From: an uncultured Clostridia bacterium
Lineage (GTDB): Bacteria; Bacillota; Clostridia; Christensenellales; CAG-917
Reading direction: 5' to 3'
DNA: 5,122 bases
NCBI GenBank assembly: GCA_947174215.1
Contig: CAMWIB010000099.1
Coordinates: 1 to 5,122 of the forward strand
Shown: in pieces, positions 1 to 5,122 of the stretch
Layout: each line of letters begins with the position of its first letter
How positions within the stretch are numbered: position 1 is the stretch's first letter
Position numbers and translations under genes: made by a program
Notes under the pieces: model-generated
The model's input: the letters and a program-made list of their open reading frames with translations, nothing else
Told to the model about the DNA's origin: nothing
The model's database searches: none

Positions 1-31
1 CTCTGCGTATTTCAATTTCATTATTCTGCAT
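1..31 (-). CDS. Probable start of a further gene, truncated by the left edge
   Basis: An ATG at 29-31 opens a frame of ten complete codons (MQNNEIEIRR) that runs off the left edge without a stop. A GAGGT ribosome binding site lies at 43-47, 12 bases before the ATG measured from GAGG, which is somewhat long. The same GAGGTAT string precedes the acetyltransferase gene. The gap to the acetyltransferase stop is 29 bases, so the two would be cotranscribed. An in-frame TTG at 38-40 is an alternative start but sits only three bases from GAGG. The product cannot be identified from ten residues. A start such as 'IEIRR' is compatible with a GNAT acetyltransferase among many other things, and I do not claim it. 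Confidence 0.45.
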   Translation of the reverse strand, partial: MQNNEIEIRR

Positions 32-60
32 TGATATCAAATACCTCGCTAAATTGAAAT
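9..60. repeat. Perfect 10-bp inverted repeat around a putative RBS and start codon
   Basis: The arms are atttcaattt at 9-18 and aaattgaaat at 51-60, exact reverse complements separated by 32 bases. The spacer holds the palindrome ttgatatcaa at 31-40, the putative GAGGT ribosome binding site and the ATG at 29-31. In the minus-strand transcript the 5' arm directly follows the acetyltransferase stop codon and the 3' arm lies in codons 5-8 of the next frame. There is no following U-tract, so it is not a normal terminator. The arms are very AT-rich and may be chance. Confidence 0.4.
43..47 (-). promoter_or_regulatory. Ribosome binding site of the left-edge gene
   Basis: On the minus strand this reads GAGGT, upstream of the ATG at 29-31. 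It lies in the 29-base gap after the acetyltransferase stop and is the main reason for calling a gene there. Confidence 0.4.
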
Positions 61-702
61 TTATTTTTCAAATTTCAAAATAAACCGCTCTATGTTTTTA
101 TCTTGCAATAGTTCAAAGTTTTCTTCTATCGTCTCAATGGGCATATCCCACCATTTCAGTTCAAGCAACCGTTTAATAGTATTATCGTCAAAACGTTTTT
201 TTACAACTCTTGCAGGATTGCCAACTGCAATGGAATACGGCGGAATATCTTTTGCTACAACTGCGTTTGTGCCAATGATACAGCCATCGCCGACTTTAAT
301 GCCCGGCATAAAAGTAACGTTTTGTCCAATCCACACATCGTTACCTATGATGGTATCACCCTTATTCGTTATGATATCCTTCGGTATTGTCGGCTTGTTT
401 TCTATAAAAATACCGAAAGGAAATGCTGAAATTGCATTCATAGGATGGTTTGCGCCATTCATAACAAATTCAACACCCTTCGCAATACTGCAAAACTTTC
501 CGATAATAAGCTTATCGTCTAAATGTGGATAAAAGTGCGTAACGTGTTTTTCAAAATCTTCACCGCCGGAATTGACATCGTCATAATAGGTATAATCTCC
601 AACTATGATATTCGGATTTGTTATCACGTTTTTAATGTAGCAAAGAGATGGAACTTTCGGCTGTGGGTGTATTTCATCTTTGTTTCTGAATAATAATTCC
701 AT
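61..702 (-). CDS. Vat/CatB-like xenobiotic O-acetyltransferase (left-handed beta-helix)
   Basis: This 213-residue protein matches the length of the xenobiotic acetyltransferase family, which transfers acetyl from acetyl-CoA to a hydroxyl of streptogramin A, chloramphenicol or other small molecules and acts as a cytosolic trimer. Hexapeptide-repeat coils are visible near residues 65-80 (IIGKFCSIAKGV) and 113-153 (GDTIIGNDVWIG, GIKVGDGCIIGTNAVVAKDI), followed by the typical VGNPARVVKKRF. The NGANH motif supplies the expected catalytic histidine, His86, at the start of the long loop (about 86-112) that forms the substrate site. The C-terminus carries the usual KWWDMPIETI segment. As I recall Vat(D), similarity is high throughout, but the loop after NGANH differs, so antibiotic resistance is not established. 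The start is supported by GAGGT at 711-715 and a promoter at 741-769. The gene is more AT-rich than its neighbours (24 and 23 G+C in the 60-base blocks at 121 and 181), which may indicate transfer. Confidence 0.9.
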   Translation of the reverse strand: MELLFRNKDEIHPQPKVPSLCYIKNVITNPNIIVGDYTYYDDVNSGGEDFEKHVTHFYPHLDDKLIIGKFCSIAKGVEFVMNGANHPMNAISAFPFGIFIENKPTIPKDIITNKGDTIIGNDVWIGQNVTFMPGIKVGDGCIIGTNAVVAKDIPPYSIAVGNPARVVKKRFDDNTIKRLLELKWWDMPIETIEENFELLQDKNIERFILKFEK

Positions 703-710
703 TCAAACAT

Positions 711-715
711 ACCTC
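711..715 (-). promoter_or_regulatory. Ribosome binding site of the acetyltransferase gene
   Basis: On the minus strand this reads GAGGT, with nine bases between GAGG and the ATG at 700-702. It favours that start. A nearby ATG at 715-717 opens only a four-codon frame ending in TGA and is not a gene. Confidence 0.7.
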
Positions 716-740
716 ATAAATTACTGTTTATCGTAGTTGC

Positions 741-769
741 AGTATAGCAAAATCATAATTAAAAAGCAA
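741..769 (-). promoter_or_regulatory. Sigma-70/SigA-type promoter with extended -10, for the acetyltransferase
   Basis: On the minus strand the -10 is TATACT at 741-746, preceded by TGC to give an extended -10 (TGCTATACT). A weak -35, TTGCTT, lies at 764-769 with exactly 17 bases of spacing. Transcription would start near 734, leaving a leader of about 30 bases before the ATG at 702. The -35 overlaps the last bases of the terminator stem of the preceding gene. Confidence 0.6.
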
Positions 770-796
770 GGAAAGCATAGATTATCTTTCCTTGCT
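761..796 (-). terminator. Rho-independent terminator of the lipoprotein transcript
   Basis: A perfect 11-bp stem is formed by agcaaggaaag at 765-775 and ctttccttgct at 786-796 around a 10-base loop. On the minus strand the stem is followed by a run of T at 761-765 and then AATTATG. It lies 71 bases beyond the lipoprotein stop codon. The T-run is on the correct side only for minus-strand transcription, so it closes the GH3-lipoprotein unit and separates it from the acetyltransferase. Confidence 0.8.
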
Positions 797-867
797 GATT
801 ATGCTGTTGAGTCAATCTAATAAGCTTTTAATTAGGTTTTTAATGGTTTGATAATTGAACCTTTCGC

Positions 868-2949
868 TTATCTGATTGTGATGTACAGGGTGAAGGAGTA
901 GCCCTCAACGCCGTCATACGTATCCGTGCTACTCGGCACAGTTCTTGAAACGGAGTAGCCCTTATTATGCTTTGAAAACGCGACTTTGACAGCGTCTGCT
1001 ATTGCCTCACTATTTGCGCAATACTCGACGGTTATGAACAAGTCTACGGTTACCGTCGTTCCGACAGCTTTATTTTCGCTTGCAACGCAGGCGGCAATGT
1101 AGGCAAAGAGTGCAATAAATTCCTCTTCGCTTTCAATCACGTAGTCGCACGAGTCATCCATTTTTTCTCCGTAATAGACGTGAGAGTAGGGATTCGTTTG
1201 CGTTACAGCGTCACAGCCGACGTCCTTATAGTTGTTTGCGCTCTGACCGAGAGCCGCCTTTTGTGTGTCGGTGAAGAGGAGGTCGTCAACGGACAGAACC
1301 TCGTTCGTTCCCTTGCTGCTTAGCGTTTGCTTTTTGTTTGCCCAAGTTGCGTCGGTGGCGTACCATTCTTTCTCGCCGTCGCCGTCAACGTCAAGCCAAA
1401 TCTTGTTCCAAGCGTGGTCCTTGCTCGTCACGCGAATGCACTTGATATTCTCCATACCTGCAAGCACGCAGAACGCTTTTGATATGCCGTCGCACACAGC
1501 GATGTTATACAGGAATACGCCTTCAAGATAATAGGAAGAGCAGTATTGCCAGACGCGCGCTTCGCCATTTATTTCTTGTGCGTCCACGATGCCGTGGTCG
1601 TACTGAACTTCCTTGACGAGCCACAAATAGATTGCGCGCACCTTATCCAAGTCGGACATCTTGTCGTCGATTATCTTTCTTGAAACGTCTTTCGCCTTGT
1701 TAAGTATCGTTTGTGCGATAGAGCCGTCGCGGGCAATCGGGGTATATCCGTGTTCGAACGCGTAGAAGAGCTGGTCGGACGTCGATACCGTCATCTGGTA
1801 GTTGCGCTTTTTGTATGGGAAGTTTTCAAAGCTTGCGCCTCTCGTGTTTGGATATTCATCAAACTGATAAGAATGAAGCTGTGTGTACGTTTCCTTGATA
1901 TCGTCGTCGTAGTCGTTGGGAGTAATCGTCGCAAGCTTCGAGTAGTCTCTATTGGTGTTATTGCTAAGGCAGTATGCAGAAATATAAGTCACCTCGCCCG
2001 ACTGCGGATAGCCAACGCTAAGTCCCCAGTTGGCGGCAGTATGTAGGTCAATTGCCTTGCTTAGATACTTCATAACGTGATTGTCAGCATTTGAATCAGT
2101 TGAGAGAGAAACGTATTCAAGCTTGAAGTATTTTTTGTTATCAGAAGTCAAATGGAAAAGGGTGATGTAGTCAAACAAAAGCGTAAGCTCCTGCTCGCTC
2201 TTGATTGGGATAAGATTGCTACGCTCATTGCCTTTGGACTCAAACGTATCGATATAATCGAGAAGCATATCGCGCTGGCAGAATTTGCAGGTATACGCCT
2301 CGTACGTATGCGAGTTGAGCTTGCTGTCATAATCGATTTCGTTATAGGTATAGTCGCAGACCTTGCACGCAAGAATAGTGTAGTTATATTCCGTACAGAT
2401 TGTTTGTACGAACGTTTTGTCAAAGGAGTGGCTTGCGCTTTCGCACTTCGTTCCGCAGCCGTATTTGCATAATTGCCAGTGACCGTTGTCGTCGTGGAGA
2501 ATCGTGCCGTCGCCGATATGCGGAAGTGCGGTTACCTCCTGCGTATAGCTATCCTCGCACCTACTGCACGTATACGTAGCCGTGCCTGCCTGCGTACAGG
2601 TAGCGGTGCTTGTACTCACTGCGTAGTCGTGTCCGAGCTTTTCGCTGACTCTCGTATCCTTATGCTCGCAGAGCGTGCAGGTGTACTCGACGACACCGTT
2701 CGCCGTACACGACTGTGCGGAAATGGTGGTACCGTCGTCGTAAACGTGGTCGCCAAACTCCTTGTCGTATACGTCGTAGTAGCGCCCACCCGGCAACGTG
2801 TACCTCGTAAAGCCCTTCTCCTGACAGGTGCCGTCGAAGTGTGTTGCGAAGGATGATGTAGACTGTGAATCGTCGTTGCACGCCGTAAATGCGAGCAGAG
2901 CGCAAATTACGACGAGCAGAACGACGATAAGTGCCAAAGGCTTTTTCAT
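868..2949 (-). CDS. Secreted lipoprotein with cysteine repeats and a transglutaminase-like domain
   Basis: The 693-residue product starts with MKKPLAL, a hydrophobic segment and Cys24 after AFTA, a lipobox-like site (Phe at -3 is unusual), so it is probably anchored outside the membrane. Residues 42-224 carry repeats with a C-x9-C-x2-C pattern (81/91/94, 118/128/131, 185/195/198), a further CxxC at 221/224 and a CxxxC-xxxC cluster at 161-169; these could bind metal or form disulfides. Residues about 435-540 form a transglutaminase-like core with a probable triad of Cys486 (AVCDGISKAFC), His512 (DHAWNKIW) and Asp533 (YATDATW). Related modules flank the core at about 247-328 and 603-690. Such domains can act as cysteine proteases, crosslinkers or peptide-binding modules, and the substrate here is unknown. 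The start at 2949 is preferred because GGAG lies six bases before it; an in-frame ATG at 2961 would add four residues but has no ribosome binding site. The gene follows the GH3 gene by 29 bases. Confidence 0.85.
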   Translation of the reverse strand: MKKPLALIVVLLVVICALLAFTACNDDSQSTSSFATHFDGTCQEKGFTRYTLPGGRYYDVYDKEFGDHVYDDGTTISAQSCTANGVVEYTCTLCEHKDTRVSEKLGHDYAVSTSTATCTQAGTATYTCSRCEDSYTQEVTALPHIGDGTILHDDNGHWQLCKYGCGTKCESASHSFDKTFVQTICTEYNYTILACKVCDYTYNEIDYDSKLNSHTYEAYTCKFCQRDMLLDYIDTFESKGNERSNLIPIKSEQELTLLFDYITLFHLTSDNKKYFKLEYVSLSTDSNADNHVMKYLSKAIDLHTAANWGLSVGYPQSGEVTYISAYCLSNNTNRDYSKLATITPNDYDDDIKETYTQLHSYQFDEYPNTRGASFENFPYKKRNYQMTVSTSDQLFYAFEHGYTPIARDGSIAQTILNKAKDVSRKIIDDKMSDLDKVRAIYLWLVKEVQYDHGIVDAQEINGEARVWQYCSSYYLEGVFLYNIAVCDGISKAFCVLAGMENIKCIRVTSKDHAWNKIWLDVDGDGEKEWYATDATWANKKQTLSSKGTNEVLSVDDLLFTDTQKAALGQSANNYKDVGCDAVTQTNPYSHVYYGEKMDDSCDYVIESEEEFIALFAYIAACVASENKAVGTTVTVDLFITVEYCANSEAIADAVKVAFSKHNKGYSVSRTVPSSTDTYDGVEGYSFTLYITIR
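880..1143 (-). repeat. C-terminal copy of a module that also precedes the transglutaminase-like domain
   Basis: This stretch encodes residues about 603-690. Its opening SEEEFIALFAYI matches SEQELTLLFDYI, encoded upstream within 1966-2211, at 7 of 12 positions. Both are followed by a variable loop, a beta-strand-like stretch, an acidic/alanine-rich helix-like segment and a final Y-S/I-x-Y/L strand. Similarity beyond the first 12 residues is weak, so the duplication is probable but unproven. Confidence 0.5.
1966..2211 (-). repeat. N-terminal copy of the duplicated module in the lipoprotein
   Basis: This stretch encodes residues about 247-328, between the cysteine repeats and the transglutaminase-like core. 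It begins IPIKSEQELTLLFDYI and is the likely partner of the module encoded at 880-1143. The two copies bracket the catalytic domain. Confidence 0.5.
2278..2826 (-). repeat. Protein-level cysteine-rich repeats in the lipoprotein
   Basis: This stretch encodes residues 42-224. Three units share C-x9-C-x2-C with a YTC-like core, for example EYTCTLC and TYTCSRC, and the first two are 37 residues apart. A first unit near Cys42 is degenerate, with YTLPGG where YTCxxC is expected. A GHWQLCKYGCG segment sits between the second and third full units. The repeat is in the protein pattern and is not a conserved DNA repeat. Similar repeats are widespread in clostridial surface proteins; their exact function is not known to me. 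Confidence 0.7.
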
Positions 2950-2955
2950 GTTTTT

Positions 2956-2959
2956 CTCC
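2956..2959 (-). promoter_or_regulatory. Ribosome binding site that decides the lipoprotein start
   Basis: On the minus strand this is GGAG, six bases (AAAAAC) before the ATG at 2947-2949. It overlaps the earlier in-frame ATG at 2959-2961, which itself is preceded by AACTTGTCCGCTCT with no Shine-Dalgarno match. The downstream ATG is therefore the better start. Confidence 0.65.
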
Positions 2960-2961
2960 AT

Positions 2962-2998
2962 AGAGCGGACAAGTTTATTTATTGCTTTGGTACGCTCT
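2962..2998. repeat. Short inverted repeat spanning the GH3 stop codon
   Basis: The arms agagcg at 2962-2967 and cgctct at 2993-2998 are perfect complements, with two further pairs after one mismatch. The GH3 stop codon at 2979-2981 lies in the loop. The stem ends directly before the first ATG and the GGAG of the lipoprotein gene. No U-tract follows, so this is not a terminator. It could influence translation of the second gene or be chance. Confidence 0.3.
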
Positions 2999-5122
2999 GA
3001 TGTCTATATTTTTTGCGGAAGCCGCGCATAAACTTACGGAAGCCGCCCTTGCGACCGTTGACCATATCGACAAGACCGCGCAGTGACATTTCGGGAACGA
3101 GTCCGCCAGTCATAGCGGTTGCCGCACGCAAGGGGATATCTCTTACTGATTCCGTAATCATTTCGGGATTCTCCGCAGATTTTGCAATTATCTTAGCACC
3201 GAACATTGCCACTCTGTACAGGAACTTTCCGCAGGGTGAAACTGCGCATTGTGCTACGCTGTTGCACTCGGTCAGCTCGCCTTTCTTATATTCCGTGTTG
3301 ATTGGGAGCTTCTCGCCGTACAATGTTTCGAAATCAGCGGCGGGGATTTCCTTCTCGCTACCGTTAAGGTTGTAGTAATAGGGTGCCGTATCGCGGTAGT
3401 TGGGGATAGGAGCGTCTTGGTTTGCGGAGTTTACGTACAGGCTTGCGCTCAGTCGTATATCGCGCGACGACGCACCGACGAGAATCTTGAACTCGCCGCT
3501 TTCGACGTGCCAATCCTTGATGAGTACGTTATAGTATGCAAATGAGCGGCTGTCGAGTGTAAGCGAAATTCTTCTTTCCTCGCCCGCTTGCAGGAATACC
3601 TTCTTGAAGCCTTTGAGTTCCTTGACGGGACGGAAGATTGTGCTTTCCACGTCGTTTACGTAGAGCTGAACGACTTCTGCGCCCGCTACGTCGCCAACGT
3701 TCTTCACGGTGAGAGAAACGGTCACGTTCTCGCCTTCGTTTATGTTCGTAGAGGAGAGTTCAAGGTTGGAATACTCAAACTGCGTATAGCTGAGTCCATA
3801 GCCGAACGGATAGCGCACTTGCTTATTCGTCTTGTCGAAGTAGCGATAGCCGACGTATACGCTCTCACGGTACTCGCAGGTACGCGGTCCCATTGGGAAG
3901 TACTTGGATACGATGTTGTCCTCGTTTTTGAGGGGGAAGGTTTCCGCAAGCTTACCGGAGGGGTTGACTGCGCCGTACAGCACGTCGTAAGCCGCTTCGC
4001 CCGTCGCCTGTCCGCCGATGTAGAGGTTGAGGATAGCCTTGACGTCCTTCTCCCAATCTTTGATAATGATAGGTGCGCCCGCCGAAAGCACGACGATGAC
4101 GTTCTTGTTGACCTTGCAAAGCTCCTTAATGAGAATGTTGTGGGATTCGGGTATGTTGAGGTGGGAGCGGTCGTAGCCCTCAGACTCGAATGCGTCCGTA
4201 AGTCCTGCAAATACGACTACTACGTCCTTGCCCTTCGCCGCCTTGACAGCCTTTTTGATAAGACCCGACTTGTAGCCGTCGCCCTTCAAGGTGTAGCCGT
4301 CAGCATACACGTACTCTTGCTTAGCCTTGTCGAGTGCGTCTGTGAAGGAAACGATTTCCGTCGCGTTTATATGGCTTGAACCTGCGCCTTGGAAGCGTGC
4401 AACCTTTGCGAGCTTACCGATGACGGCAATTTTCTGAGATTTGGAGAGGGGCAGTGCCTTGTTCTCGTTTTTGAGAAGTACCGCGCTGTTTGCCGCCGCC
4501 TTGCGTGCAATCTGGTGATTTGCCTTCAAATCCACCTTGTAGTTCTCGTCAATCTTTGCGGCGTTCTCGTATGCGAACTTAATCATACGCAAAGCGACCG
4601 TATCAAGTTCTTCCATGCTGAGCTTTCCGCTCTTGACTGCTTCAACGATGTGTCTGTCGTTTATACCCTTGTTGCCGGGCATTTCGAGGTCGAGTCCCGC
4701 CTTTACGCCGTCCACGCGGTCGTTGACTGCACCCCAGTCGCTGACGACGATACCTTCATAACCCCATTCGTCACGGAGTACGTCGGTGAGCATACGCTTG
4801 TTCTCGCTGAGGTACGTGCCGTTCAGGCGGTTGTATGAACACATAACCGTAGTTGGCTTTTCCTCTTTTACGATATGCTCGAAGGCGGGCATATAAATCT
4901 CACGAAGAGTACGCTCGTCAACAACGGAGCTTATGGTCTGTCTTATATGTTCCTCGTTATTTGCAAGGAAGTGCTTCAAGGACGTGCCTACGTTCTCTTC
5001 CTGTACGCCGTGTACCCAGCCCGCGCCCATACGTCCTGCAAGGAACGGGTCCTCGGAGTAGTACTCGAAGTTTCTGCCGCACAGCGGACTGCGCTTGATG
5101 TTTACGCCGGGGCCTAAAACTG
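2979..5122 (-). CDS. Glycoside hydrolase family 3 beta-glucosidase-type enzyme, 5' end outside the window
   Basis: The 713 visible residues belong to GH3, retaining enzymes that remove beta-linked sugars from the non-reducing end. The frame is open to the right edge, and the part before the first ATG (5030) encodes GPGVNIKRSPLCGRNFEYY and SEDP, a conserved GH3 block, so that ATG is internal and about 100 N-terminal residues are probably missing. Counting from the Met at 5030, the TIM-barrel part has KHF (19-21), VMCSYN and the nucleophile Asp98 in SDWGA. The second domain spans about 183-415, with acid/base Glu284 in ESEGYDR. An FN3-like domain covers about 433-530. A C-terminal extension to 683 contains DIPLRAATAMTGG and VNGRKGG and ends in a basic tail; related extensions occur in clostridial GH3 proteins. 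The substrate (glucoside, xyloside or other) cannot be read from sequence alone. Whether it is secreted is unknown because the N-terminus is absent. It heads a probable operon with the lipoprotein gene. Confidence 0.95.
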   Translation of the reverse strand, partial: VLGPGVNIKRSPLCGRNFEYYSEDPFLAGRMGAGWVHGVQEENVGTSLKHFLANNEEHIRQTISSVVDERTLREIYMPAFEHIVKEEKPTTVMCSYNRLNGTYLSENKRMLTDVLRDEWGYEGIVVSDWGAVNDRVDGVKAGLDLEMPGNKGINDRHIVEAVKSGKLSMEELDTVALRMIKFAYENAAKIDENYKVDLKANHQIARKAAANSAVLLKNENKALPLSKSQKIAVIGKLAKVARFQGAGSSHINATEIVSFTDALDKAKQEYVYADGYTLKGDGYKSGLIKKAVKAAKGKDVVVVFAGLTDAFESEGYDRSHLNIPESHNILIKELCKVNKNVIVVLSAGAPIIIKDWEKDVKAILNLYIGGQATGEAAYDVLYGAVNPSGKLAETFPLKNEDNIVSKYFPMGPRTCEYRESVYVGYRYFDKTNKQVRYPFGYGLSYTQFEYSNLELSSTNINEGENVTVSLTVKNVGDVAGAEVVQLYVNDVESTIFRPVKELKGFKKVFLQAGEERRISLTLDSRSFAYYNVLIKDWHVESGEFKILVGASSRDIRLSASLYVNSANQDAPIPNYRDTAPYYYNLNGSEKEIPAADFETLYGEKLPINTEYKKGELTECNSVAQCAVSPCGKFLYRVAMFGAKIIAKSAENPEMITESVRDIPLRAATAMTGGLVPEMSLRGLVDMVNGRKGGFRKFMRGFRKKYRHQSVPKQ

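Noticed and set aside
1..60. Integron attC-like site next to the acetyltransferase
   Set aside because: Vat/CatB genes can be cassettes, but I see no GTTRRRY or RYYYAAC core sites, and the inverted repeat lies across a probable gene start.
92..532. Plus-strand open frame opposite the acetyltransferase
   Set aside because: It is antisense to conserved hexapeptide coding sequence, with no ribosome binding site or recognisable product.
817..844. Hairpin ctaat/attag followed by GTTTTT on the plus strand as a terminator
   Set aside because: The stem is only five AT-rich pairs and faces the plus strand, which carries no gene here.
2278..2826. Possible CRISPR-like or DNA tandem repeat
   Set aside because: The repetition is at protein level only; the DNA units differ and the frame is continuous.
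3740..4210. A 156-codon open frame on the minus strand within the GH3 gene
   Set aside because: Its Ser/Thr/Arg-rich translation is the out-of-frame shadow of the GH3 coding sequence.
3588..4379. A 263-codon open frame on the plus strand inside the GH3 gene
   Set aside because: It lies antisense to well-conserved GH3 sequence including the acid/base motif, its translation resembles no family I know, and GC-rich antisense frames of this length are common by chance.

Overview
All recognisable genes in this window lie on the minus strand, so the biological order runs from the right edge to the left. The setting looks like a gut-type low- to mid-GC Gram-positive (Firmicutes/Clostridia). This rests on a GH3 beta-glucosidase of the clostridial type, a large lipoprotein with cysteine-rich 'YTCxxC' repeats common in clostridial surface proteins, purine-rich ribosome binding sites and a Vat-like acetyltransferase. 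It is an inference from protein character; no taxonomic marker is present.

Right half (2979-5122): the 3' portion of a GH3 glycoside hydrolase gene. Its reading frame stays open to the right edge, and conserved GH3 sequence lies upstream of the first in-frame ATG, so the true start is outside the window. Both catalytic residues, the FN3-like domain and a C-terminal extension can be seen.

Middle (868-2949): a secreted lipoprotein with a lipobox-like cysteine, a cysteine-repeat region and a transglutaminase-like domain with an apparent Cys-His-Asp triad. A related ~85-residue module appears to lie on both sides of that domain. It starts 29 bases after the GH3 stop, so the two are probably cotranscribed. 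A rho-independent terminator at 761-796 closes this unit.

Left part (1-769): a separate, more AT-rich unit. An extended -10 promoter, whose -35 overlaps the terminator stem, drives a xenobiotic O-acetyltransferase of the hexapeptide-repeat (Vat/CatB-like) family. A second gene probably begins 29 bases after its stop and leaves the window at the left edge after ten codons.

I see no RNA gene, mobile element, CRISPR array or clear new system. The most distinctive items are the architecture of the transglutaminase-like lipoprotein and its pairing with a GH3 enzyme. There is no gene-free stretch longer than about 165 bases.
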